A stretch of DNA of 64,000 nucleotides from JAVJRN01 sp047635055 (GTDB taxonomy: Bacteria; Bacteroidota; Bacteroidia; Cytophagales; Cyclobacteriaceae): NCBI GenBank assembly GCA_047635055.1, contig JBLIIJ010000008.1, forward strand, positions 1 through 64,000, given 5' to 3'. Positions within the stretch are counted from its first letter, which is position 1; each line of letters begins with the position of its first letter. The notes below the pieces were generated by a model. It saw only the letters and a list, made by a program, of their open reading frames with translations. It was not told the origin of the DNA and did not search any database. A program made the position numbers and the translations under genes. Shown piece after piece: positions 25,690 through 33,349 of this stretch.

Positions 25690-26328
25690 ATGAAGCAATA
25701 CCTAAAATTTACCGCTGGATTTTTAATGCTGTTACTGTTTGTCACTACAGTACAAGGGCAAAAGATCAAAAATAAGGATTTTAAAACAAAACTAAAGCTT
25801 GCCAAAAAGGAAGGTAAAGAGCTGGAGAAAGATGATTGGTATGTATCCCCGGGTGATTTACCTTTAGAGAAGCAGCTTGAAAAAGCCTATCAAAAGGCAC
25901 TGCAAGAGGACGAAAATGGATATCCTGAATACATCATTGCATCTGGAAATGCAGTGGCACAAACACAATCTGCTGCTAAAATGCAAGCACAGGAAATCGC
26001 TAAATTAGAAATCGCTAATCAACTCAGCTCTCAAATCGCTGCGACCATTGATAACCAGATAGCCAACAATCAACTGAACCAAGAAGATGCAGCTACATTA
26101 CAAAAGATGGTTGCAGCGGCAAAGAATGTTATTTCACAAAAAATTGGGAGAACGGTAAAACTTGTGGAGATGTACAGAAAACTTAAGAACAAGAATGTGG
26201 AATGTCAAGTCCGTGTTGGTTATAGTATGGAATTGGCCCGACAAGCTGCAATATCTTCTATGAAGGAGCAACTACAAGCAGATGCAAGCATAGCGGCAGA
26301 TAAACTTGATAAAATATTAGACTTTTAG
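25690..26328 (+). CDS. Exported LPP20-like protein, last gene of the locus
   Basis: The protein has 212 residues. The signal peptide (about 1-24) ends TTVQGQ and has no lipobox Cys. A lysine-rich stretch is followed by residues about 75-190 reading IIASGNAVAQTQSAAKMQAQEI and IGRTVKLVEMYRKLKNKNVECQVRVGYS, the helix-plus-sheet pattern of LPP20-like periplasmic proteins. The C-terminus is an Ala-rich helix. It starts 18 bases after the WD40-caspase gene and ends before a terminator, so it closes the operon. The function is unknown. Its fold resemblance to the N-terminal part of the DUF4384-like protein two genes upstream suggests related roles. Confidence 0.72.
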   Translation: MKQYLKFTAGFLMLLLFVTTVQGQKIKNKDFKTKLKLAKKEGKELEKDDWYVSPGDLPLEKQLEKAYQKALQEDENGYPEYIIASGNAVAQTQSAAKMQAQEIAKLEIANQLSSQIAATIDNQIANNQLNQEDAATLQKMVAAAKNVISQKIGRTVKLVEMYRKLKNKNVECQVRVGYSMELARQAAISSMKEQLQADASIAADKLDKILDF

Positions 26329-26364
26329 GATATAGAAATTTTTAATATTCAATTTAGGCTTTAA

Positions 26365-26400
26365 AACGCTATCAATAATTTGATAGTGTTTTTTGTTTTT
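26365..26400 (+). terminator. Intrinsic terminator ending the caspase/LamG locus
   Basis: A 10-bp stem AACGCTATCA/TGATAGTGTT (one G-T pair) with an ATAATT loop is followed by TTTTGTTTTT. It lies 36 bases after the last gene of the cluster. Confidence 0.8.
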
Positions 26401-26591
26401 ATGAGGTTTGACCGATATGCCTTTGGGGGAACACCGGCATTGTAAAAAAAGTATTAGGAAGGTTAGGGTTTACTGAGAAATGAAGAGGAACTGGTTAAGG
26501 TCCTTTTTTTTATAATTATTAAAATTCTCTTTGGTCTGTATGTAAAGAATTGAAAGTATTTAAATAGTTTTGCGTTCCAATTCATCCAGAT

Positions 26592-26672
26592 GCCTGAGTG
26601 GCGGAACTGGTAGACGCGCACGACTCAAACTCGTGTTCCTTCGGAGTGCCGGTTCGATTCCGGCCTCAGGTA
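26592..26672 (+). tRNA. tRNA-Leu (anticodon CAA)
   Basis: Class II tRNA. The acceptor stem pairs GCCTGAG with CTCAGGT (G-T first pair). The D-arm GCGGAACTGGTAGACGC is typical for Leu. The anticodon stem CACGA/TCGTG encloses CTCAAAC, giving anticodon CAA. The T-arm is GCCGG-TTCGATT-CCGGC. CCA is not encoded. A 64-codon minus-strand frame over this gene is a shadow. Confidence 0.95.
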
Positions 26673-26674
26673 CA

Positions 26675-26707
26675 AGGCCCTTCTCATTTTGAGAAGGGCT
26701 TTTTTTA
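26675..26707 (+). terminator. Intrinsic terminator after tRNA-Leu(CAA)
   Basis: A 9-bp stem GCCCTTCTC/GAGAAGGGC with an ATTTT loop is followed by seven T, immediately downstream of the tRNA. Confidence 0.88.
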
Positions 26708-27268
26708 TACCCTATATTTTCTTTCTCCATAAAACTATTATAGCACGCTACCATGTATTGAGGATTGTAAAAGTGGACGTAGAAGCACTTGTATAGCGTC
26801 TAATTTGGAGACGACACTTTTTACCAACGCTAATGCTTTTCAGTTCATCTATTTGTGTAAACATCTCATGGATTCCATGGAATTAAAATATCAAGAAAGG
26901 GCTTACTCAGGTTCTTATTCTTGAATTCGGATTGTCAGTTATCATTCTTGGAATCAATGTTCAGTCAAAGAGGAAATACTATTTCTGGTTGAAAAATAGA
27001 CACTACCGAACATAGGTAGACTGTGAATCAGTTGTTAAAACGTAAGAAATAATTATTTGAAAATTATAACCACAATTATAAATCAGGATAGGGTCTTTTT
27101 GTTCTAGTTTCCGCTGTGAAAGACCAAGTCATTCCATTTTTCTAAGTCCAAAAGGAGTTCTTAAACCGGGTTTTATGGTTTGAGTAGTATTGTACAGAAT
27201 TATATGGAGGTTTAAATTAACTTGATAATTAGTGACTTGAACAAGTCTTAATCAAGATATTATATTAA
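26708..27268. other. Gene-free stretch of about 560 bases
   Basis: No convincing gene on either strand. It contains a perfect 12-bp palindrome, ATTCCATGGAAT, at 26872-26883. It must include the 3' flank of the minus-strand ABM gene, but no clear terminator hairpin was found for it. Confidence 0.5.
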
Positions 27269-27565
27269 TCAAATAAGCTCTACCAATTGGTCAAGAGAAT
27301 AGGCTTTTGGTTTTTCGCAAAATAAGACCTTTGTTTTCGCCCACGTTTCTTTGAAGAGTTTCGAACCTCTGTAAGTATTAAGTGCAGTCTCATTTGTCCA
27401 TTTACTTAGTGTGAAATAGACCGATGGGTTCGAATGGTCTTTGTGTAAAGAGAGATATTCACAGCCTTCAAAACCTCTAATAAGTGCTTTTGAGGAATCA
27501 AATATTTCTTCAAAATCTTCAGTTTTATCTTTTTGAAATTCCAATCTGACTATTCGTGTAAGCAT
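27269..27565 (-). CDS. Antibiotic biosynthesis monooxygenase (ABM) domain protein
   Basis: The protein has 98 residues and is cytoplasmic. It is a single dimeric alpha-beta barrel of the ABM type: MLTRIVRLEFQKDKTEDF at the start, FEGCEYLSLHKDHSNPSVYFTLSKW in the middle, and YRGSKLFKETWAKTK near the end. Members include small quinol oxygenases and haem-degrading enzymes, but many are of unknown activity, and nothing here fixes a substrate. It begins 2 bases after the stop of the SAM hydroxide adenosyltransferase gene, so the two are co-transcribed. Confidence 0.78.
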   Translation of the reverse strand: MLTRIVRLEFQKDKTEDFEEIFDSSKALIRGFEGCEYLSLHKDHSNPSVYFTLSKWTNETALNTYRGSKLFKETWAKTKVLFCEKPKAYSLDQLVELI

Positions 27566-27567
27566 AA

Positions 27568-28341
27568 TTAAATCCCAAAGGTTATTAAGACTGGACTGTC
27601 ATGTTTTAGCCCGATCAGTTTAGAGGCGTTACCATTATTTATGCCGATTTGTAAATTATCGTTTGAATTGAAAAATATAAAGCAATCTCCAGAATCCACA
27701 TTAAAATAGGATTTTTTCACTGATTTTGAGCTTTCTTTTCCAAACCAAACAGTGTAGTCGTTATGGCTATGTAAACTAAGAATAGTCTCAAAGGCTTCTT
27801 TATTAATATTGGTAATAAGATTACCATAATTGTCTACTCTAATGACATTTCCAGCAATCTCTCTTTTTGTAACCTTAAGTTGCCTTGGAATCATTTTTTG
27901 GATGCTATCTAAATTTTCGCCAAAATTAAAGATGTTCTCTTCCTCGGATAATCCGACTGCAACAGGCGCAAACATATCTCGGGACACGAATGTCGAGTTG
28001 TTTTCGTGCAGTTCAACAATCTCCGATGGTTGTTTTGTCGAGATCAAGCTAAATAGCCCTGAATCATAACCTACGAAATAATGGTTTTCTAGTTTAATGG
28101 CAATTCGCTTATTGACTTTTTTGGCTATTCTATCAATGGCACATAGATGTACTGTTCCCTCCGGAAAATCCCTGAATACCTGATCTATGACGTAAGCAGC
28201 ATGACCCAAATCACCTGCATCAATGTCGTGGGAAATATCAATAATGGTTGCAGAATGCTTTTTACTTACAATTGCTGCCTTAACAGCCGCAACATAGTGA
28301 TCCCGGGTACCAAAATCTGAGAGAAAAGTGATCACAGCCAT
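27568..28341 (-). CDS. SAM hydroxide adenosyltransferase (DUF62 family)
   Basis: The protein has 257 residues, the family's usual length. The N-terminal signature ITFLSDFGTRDHYVAAVKAAI, then IDISHDIDAGDLGHAAYV and GTVHLCAIDR, identify the SAM-dependent chlorinase/fluorinase-like fold. Ordinary bacterial members split S-adenosylmethionine with hydroxide to adenosine and methionine. The halogenase-specific loop was not evident. It is cytoplasmic. It is divergently transcribed from phoH across an 88-base gap that must hold both promoters. Confidence 0.88.
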   Translation of the reverse strand: MAVITFLSDFGTRDHYVAAVKAAIVSKKHSATIIDISHDIDAGDLGHAAYVIDQVFRDFPEGTVHLCAIDRIAKKVNKRIAIKLENHYFVGYDSGLFSLISTKQPSEIVELHENNSTFVSRDMFAPVAVGLSEEENIFNFGENLDSIQKMIPRQLKVTKREIAGNVIRVDNYGNLITNINKEAFETILSLHSHNDYTVWFGKESSKSVKKSYFNVDSGDCFIFFNSNDNLQIGINNGNASKLIGLKHDSPVLITFGI

Positions 28342-28429
28342 ACAAGCAATGGAATTATTATTTTACTTTGAGCAAACATAGATATTCTTTAAACAACAAA
28401 AATTTATCTCTACTCAAAACTCATAACAT

Positions 28430-29380
28430 TTGCTAGAAAAGGTAATTACACTCGACAACATATCCTTGGTTGACTTCCTAGGAGTACAAAATCAAAATAT
28501 AAAGGAAATAGCTTCTGCCTTCCCAGAAAGCAAAGTTGTTTCAAGAGGAAATGAAGTTATGATTCAAGGCACAGCGCCTGAAATCCTAAAAATTAATGAT
28601 ATTCTTAATACACTTTTAGAACATTACCAGAAATATGGTATTGTCACACAAGAGAATGTGATTTCCCTTATCAATGAGGAGCAGAACTCAAAGAGAAGCG
28701 CAAAAGGACTGGATGATGTATTGGTTTTTGGCACTAAGGGGATAAAAATTGCGCCTAAAACTAAGAATCAGGCGGAACTGGTTCAAAGTGTTTATCAAAA
28801 TGATTTGGTTTTCGCTATGGGGCCAGCCGGAACAGGGAAAACGTATATTTCTGTAGCACTGGCAGTGAAAGCATTAAAAAACAAGGTTGTAAAAAAAATA
28901 ATTATTACTAGACCTGCCGTGGAAGCAGGAGAAAATTTAGGATTTCTTCCAGGAGATTTGAAAGAAAAAATAGATCCTTATCTAAGGCCAATTTACGATG
29001 CATTGGGCGATATGATTCCTTCTGAAAAGTTGAAATACTACATGGAGAATTCTATTATTGAAATTGCGCCATTGGCTTTCATGAGGGGGAGAACACTAGA
29101 CAATGCATATATTCTGTTGGATGAAGCACAGAATACCACGCCTATGCAGATAAAAATGTTTTTAACGCGAATGGGACCAGACTCTAAGGTGATTATCACA
29201 GGAGATCAATCCCAAATAGACTTGCCACGAAACCAGCATTCGGGGTTCATACAGGCAATTCAAGTCCTCAAGGGTTTGGAGGGGATTGGGTTTGTTACAC
29301 TTGATGAAACGGATGTTGTGCGTCATAAATTAGTCAAGAGTATTATCAAAGCTTACGCTAAATATGAAGAGTCAAAGTAA
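28430..29380 (+). CDS. phoH: PhoH family ATPase
   Basis: The protein has 316 residues and begins with TTG (28430). No ATG is available that keeps the conserved start MLEKVITLDNISLVDFLGV, so TTG is favoured. An N-terminal KH-like region is followed by the PhoH P-loop domain, with Walker A GPAGTGKT at residues 131-138, Walker B ILLDEAQN, and the conserved ITGDQSQIDLP. PhoH proteins are cytoplasmic RNA-linked ATPases. The 3' end overlaps the following GNAT gene by 17 bases, so translation is probably coupled. Confidence 0.92.
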   Translation: MLEKVITLDNISLVDFLGVQNQNIKEIASAFPESKVVSRGNEVMIQGTAPEILKINDILNTLLEHYQKYGIVTQENVISLINEEQNSKRSAKGLDDVLVFGTKGIKIAPKTKNQAELVQSVYQNDLVFAMGPAGTGKTYISVALAVKALKNKVVKKIIITRPAVEAGENLGFLPGDLKEKIDPYLRPIYDALGDMIPSEKLKYYMENSIIEIAPLAFMRGRTLDNAYILLDEAQNTTPMQIKMFLTRMGPDSKVIITGDQSQIDLPRNQHSGFIQAIQVLKGLEGIGFVTLDETDVVRHKLVKSIIKAYAKYEESK

Positions 29381-29813
29381 ATACCAAGTCAAAATCGCCA
29401 ATAGCGAAGAATTAAAGACAAAGTCATTTCAAATTCGTCATGAAGTGTTTGTCAAGGAGCAGTTGGTTTCTCATGAAGACGAGTTTGATGAGTTTGAAAA
29501 TATTTCGAGGCATTTCGTTGCATTAGATAGCGAGGAGAGCCCTGTGGGTGCAGCAAGGTGGAGGAGAACCGATAAGGGAATTAAGCTTGAGCGGTTTGCA
29601 GTGGCTAAAGAGGCACGAGGAAAAGGCATTGGTTCTATGCTCGTTCAAGCTGTCCTTGATGATATTTTTGAGTTGCAAGGCGATGGACAATACCTTTATC
29701 TGCATGCCCAACTTTCGGCAATACCTTTGTATCAAAAATTCAGTTTTAAAATCGTGGGGCCTCAATTTGAAGAGTGCGATATTCAGCATTTTAAGATGGA
29801 GCTACCGAGATAG
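29364..29813 (+). CDS. GNAT family N-acetyltransferase
   Basis: The protein has 149 residues. The GNAT fold of the ElaA/YjcF type is visible: FQIRHEVFVKEQLV near the start, GAARWRRTDKGIKLERFAVAKEARGKGIGSMLV containing the acetyl-CoA pyrophosphate loop (RGKGIG), and HAQLSAIPLYQKFSFKIVG near the end. The substrate is not deducible. It overlaps phoH by 17 bases. A decayed fragment of a paralogue lies about 1.2 kb downstream at 31047-31192. Confidence 0.88.
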   Translation: MKSQSKYQVKIANSEELKTKSFQIRHEVFVKEQLVSHEDEFDEFENISRHFVALDSEESPVGAARWRRTDKGIKLERFAVAKEARGKGIGSMLVQAVLDDIFELQGDGQYLYLHAQLSAIPLYQKFSFKIVGPQFEECDIQHFKMELPR

Positions 29814-31046
29814 CCTCAAGTATAAAAGGAGTCAAGTGAATGTTACTTTCAGTAGTTTAAAAAAAACATAAGTTCAAGTGTTTTAGATAACGAACATGTA
29901 AATGAGCCCATAATATTAATATCGTTTTCTAAGAGATTCAATAATCGCTGTTCTTGGGCTTATATGCTACAAGTGTCATGCTTAGTTTTTGGATTATTAA
30001 AGGCTATTTCTCATATGCTCTCTTGTACTTACTCTTCCGATTATGCCAAAGCGAAATAGCTTATAATGATATCTTGTTAGATGAATGACTGTTGGAGCTG
30101 CCATTTTCTTCTTTGGCGAGCTTAGCACAAGGCTTAATGATGATCAACTAAACTAGACTCATCATTCATGCTTCTGAGCTATAGCTACTGTGCAATTGAA
30201 GTAGTAAAAGACCATAATAACCCTATCAAATACTTAAAATATTCTGCAATAGTTTGAAAATTCATTAACCCAGGTCAAAAGCAGGGTTTTGGGATGATAC
30301 TCTTCTATGAATAGAATGATAGTATTGTTCTAGAAACCATTCTGGTAGTATATCGAAATAACAATTGGTCGGCATTATTCAATAAAGTTATTATTGTACA
30401 ACAGTAATGCAATTATTAGAAAAATAACTTAACGTTATGTGAAAATAAATAAATTGTTTTGGTTAGGATCTGAATTTCAAAAGAATAAGTGGGGAGGAGG
30501 ATCTCACATGTTCTTTGATTCTAATCAGAAAGGAGAATGATGAAATAATAAGAAAGCAGTTGTTTAAGAAGTTTAACAGCGTTAGATATCTTCTTCTTAG
30601 CTGGGGACTTTGGGTTTTTCTCCATTGCTAGCTGGATTCTAAAAATAGGGCTTTCAATACTTTGTGTCTCAACAATAACAAGCATGTTGATTATTTTACT
30701 ACTGCCTTTTGCAATGACAATAGGATATACACTGAGTTTATTAATTAGCGTCTGTCTATAAAGTCCACACTCTGCGTCATGTTCATCGAAAAAATACTCA
30801 TTGCCACAACGCAACTCCGCTTATATCTCTCTCACATGCCTTGATTGTGAAAATTCTAGATCAGGCTCTCACCTTATGGACAAGCGCTAATTATTAGCAA
30901 TTATATTGAGAATTTGAGGGATGCCAAATTTGATATAAATCCCGCCTTGTAGGTTTTAATCTCCAATGCTTGCATTGAATAAAAAGTAATCATCCGCCTT
31001 CTTACCTTGAAAACTTACTCCAAGATTCTTTATTGAAATAAAAATT
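29814..31046. other. Gene-poor decayed region between the GNAT gene and comEC
   Basis: About 1.2 kb with no strong gene. One minus-strand frame at 30521-30814 (97 codons) has acceptable composition, listed separately with low confidence. The right border carries a GNAT pseudogene fragment and a long hairpin, so the region appears to be decaying former coding DNA. Confidence 0.5.
30521..30814 (-). CDS. Possible small protein of unknown function
   Basis: The protein has 97 residues and is not recognised. It has a charged N-terminal part (EYFFDEHDAECG), a hydrophobic middle, a basic stretch (EKNPKSPAKKK) and a hydrophobic C-terminus that could be a membrane segment. It stands alone in a decayed intergenic region without a visible promoter or terminator. 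It may be a chance frame. Confidence 0.25.
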   Translation of the reverse strand: MRCGNEYFFDEHDAECGLYRQTLINKLSVYPIVIAKGSSKIINMLVIVETQSIESPIFRIQLAMEKNPKSPAKKKISNAVKLLKQLLSYYFIILLSD

Positions 31047-31192
31047 ATGCTTGTTCAAGTCATGACGAAACTAAAAAAACATGTTTTGATGCGAACATAT
31101 CAAAATTTGAATTTCAAAAATCAGCTTTGTAATTCGCAGAAAGTAATATCCAGCATTTCAAAATGAAATTATATTTTGAATCTTTTTTTTGA
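31047..31192 (+). pseudogene. Fragment of a decayed GNAT acetyltransferase gene
   Basis: The last codons read F-AESNIQHFKMKL and match FEECDIQHFKMEL at the end of the intact GNAT (29364-29813). Just before, KFEFQKSAL, a stop, then F aligns position by position with KFSFKIVGPQF, so a CAA codon has become TAA. Upstream, MLVQ is encoded by ATGCTTGTTCAAG against ATGCTCGTTCAAG in the intact gene. A one-base deletion in an A run and a loss of about 14 codons lie between. The N-terminal two thirds are not recognisable. Confidence 0.65.
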
Positions 31193-31224
31193 GGTATTCT
31201 CATATACTGTAATTAATTAGCAGT

Positions 31225-31272
31225 TCCGTTGCTTAAAAAGAGAAAATTGTTTACTTTTTACTAAGCAACGGA
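31225..31272 (+). promoter_or_regulatory. Long inverted repeat directly upstream of comEC
   Basis: TCCGTTGCTTA at 31225-31235 is perfectly complementary to TAAGCAACGGA at 31262-31272. Pairing can continue inward (AAAAG with CTTTT after a 2-base bulge). The right arm ends 7 bases before the comEC ATG, so the folded RNA would cover the ribosome-binding area. It has no T run, so it is unlikely to be a terminator. Confidence 0.55.
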
Positions 31273-31279
31273 GTTACTT

Positions 31280-33349
31280 ATGAATATTTGGGCTCGATAT
31301 CCATTTTTGAGATATTCCATTTTTCTCATTGCAGGAATAATTACTTATAAAAATTATCCAGAATTCTTGGGTGACTCATCTTGGTGGATTTTCTTGTTTC
31401 CAATCATATGCACACCATTTTTATTTTTTCGCAGTATCAAAATTCGATATATTGTTCGTGGCTGCATTTTGCTATATGTCATTTTCATCACAGGTATTGC
31501 TGTAGCGAATTGGCACAGTGAAGAGGATATCAACACGCATTATCATAATAAGTCGGGCATTAAATCTTATCAAATACGCATAGATTCCGATCATACAGAA
31601 AGGACCGATTATTTAAGGTATGAGGCCCAGGTATTAAAATTATTCACTGACTCGGCCATTGTCGCGACTGGCAAGATTCTATTGTATATCAGAAAAGACT
31701 CAGCAATTATGGAGCTTGAATATGGAGATATTCTCAATGTGCATGGGGGGATTTATCAAGTACCTTCTCCTCAGAATCCATACGAATTTGATTATCGGGC
31801 ATATTTAGGTGATCAAAATATATTTGGTCACAGCTTTATAAGCGCTAATGATATTACAAAGGTGGACAATAGGCCATCAAATTTCATTTTTGCGTTTAGC
31901 TACAAAATCAGAAACTGGTCGCGCAGGGTTATCATTGAAAATATAAGCTGGAAGCGGGAGCAAGCAGTAATACTCGCATTGATTATAGGGATTAAGGATA
32001 ATCTAGATAATGAACTGAAAGCGTCCTATTCTTCTGCGGGAGCTATGCATGTGTTGGCCGTCTCGGGATTGCATGTTGGGATTGTTTATCAAATGATCAT
32101 CATCTTGTTTTCATTCCTTAAGAGAGTCAAATATGGAACGATAGCGTTCATCTTGATTTCCCTTTTGGCCATATGGCTGTATGCACTTGTTACAGGATTT
32201 ACACCTTCCGTTCTTCGCGCGTCAATCATGTTCTCCATTATATTATTGAGCGAACATACTGGTCGAAAATCTAACATTTATAACTCATTAGGAATTGCCG
32301 CATTTATTCTGCTATTAATCGATCCAAATAATATTTATTCTGTTGGCTTCAGGCTGTCATTTATTGCGGTTTTTGGCATTGTATTTTTTCACCCGATACT
32401 CTACCGTCAATTATATTTTAGTTCAAAGTTGCCTGCCTATCTGTGGTCAATTACGTGTGTGTCTTTGGCTGCTCAGGCGGCCACTTTTCCCCTTACAATT
32501 TTTTATTTCCATCAGTTTCCGACGTACTTTTTGATTTCAAATCTCCTTGTCATTCCCGCTGCTATGGTCATGCTTGTTCTTGGACTATGCATGCTTATTT
32601 CGTCAGCTATTTTGCCTTTTGTGGCGTATTACATTGGGCTCGTATTGACATGGATTGTTTGGGGGCTAAATGAATCTATTTATTTACTTCAAAGTTTGCC
32701 TAAGCCGATCATTGATTGGTTGTATTTCGATTCCTTAGATACTGTGCTTGTCTATGGTGTATTGCTTTTTATTGCTTTGGGTTTATCTCAAGGTAATTTT
32801 CAGAAGCTGACGCTGGGGCTTCTATTGTTGCTTATTTTGAATTTGAAATGGGCGATTGATAATTGGCGTATTGTTGACCAGGAGAGATTGGTTTTTTATG
32901 AAATAAAGAGTCGGGTGGCTTTAGATGTCATTCAGGGAATAAAATCGAAGTTATATATCGATCAATGGTCACAAAAAGGTGCTGAAAGAATTGGTTTTCA
33001 AATAAACCCCAACAGGTTGGCGAGTCGGTTGTCACCAGTGGAAGAAAACTGGAACATGATCGACAGTGCCAAGCAATTTAAAAGTACTGATTTGGGAAAG
33101 CTCTTCATTTGGAACGATGAGACAATACTTTTTTACGATCCGAAAGAAAATATTGTGATAAAGGACACATTGGAAGTAGACGTGGTTTATTTAAATAAGA
33201 TCGTGCTTTTAGATAAAAGAATATCTCCATCGATAATTTTATTAGGATCAGATTTAAAAAGCTGGTATCAACAGAAGTTGGTGAAGCAATATCCTAATAT
33301 TCAGGTTCATAGTTTATCTGAGGATGGATACTATGAAAGTCAACGCTGA
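31280..33349 (+). CDS. comEC: ComEC/Rec2 family DNA-uptake channel protein
   Basis: The protein has 689 residues and is highly hydrophobic with roughly ten membrane segments. The N-terminal part carries a DUF4131-like soluble module, including SPQNPYEFDYRAYL. The competence domain is marked by MHVLAVSGLHVGIVYQ near residue 255-270 and VTGFTPSVLRASIMF soon after. ComEC forms the inner-membrane channel for single-stranded DNA in natural transformation. The metallo-beta-lactamase C-terminal domain of some homologues is absent, replaced by about 150 residues with no known fold, as is common in Bacteroidota. Its 3' end overlaps the convergent gene by 10 bases. Confidence 0.9.
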   Translation: MNIWARYPFLRYSIFLIAGIITYKNYPEFLGDSSWWIFLFPIICTPFLFFRSIKIRYIVRGCILLYVIFITGIAVANWHSEEDINTHYHNKSGIKSYQIRIDSDHTERTDYLRYEAQVLKLFTDSAIVATGKILLYIRKDSAIMELEYGDILNVHGGIYQVPSPQNPYEFDYRAYLGDQNIFGHSFISANDITKVDNRPSNFIFAFSYKIRNWSRRVIIENISWKREQAVILALIIGIKDNLDNELKASYSSAGAMHVLAVSGLHVGIVYQMIIILFSFLKRVKYGTIAFILISLLAIWLYALVTGFTPSVLRASIMFSIILLSEHTGRKSNIYNSLGIAAFILLLIDPNNIYSVGFRLSFIAVFGIVFFHPILYRQLYFSSKLPAYLWSITCVSLAAQAATFPLTIFYFHQFPTYFLISNLLVIPAAMVMLVLGLCMLISSAILPFVAYYIGLVLTWIVWGLNESIYLLQSLPKPIIDWLYFDSLDTVLVYGVLLFIALGLSQGNFQKLTLGLLLLLILNLKWAIDNWRIVDQERLVFYEIKSRVALDVIQGIKSKLYIDQWSQKGAERIGFQINPNRLASRLSPVEENWNMIDSAKQFKSTDLGKLFIWNDETILFYDPKENIVIKDTLEVDVVYLNKIVLLDKRISPSIILLGSDLKSWYQQKLVKQYPNIQVHSLSEDGYYESQR

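Noticed and set aside
5869..26328. Idea that the caspase locus is an anti-phage defence island
   Set aside because: All products have export signals and no nuclease, phage-sensing or toxin-antitoxin genes are near, so an envelope role is more likely.
26560..26754. 64-codon minus-strand frame
   Set aside because: It lies antisense across tRNA-Leu(CAA) and its terminator.
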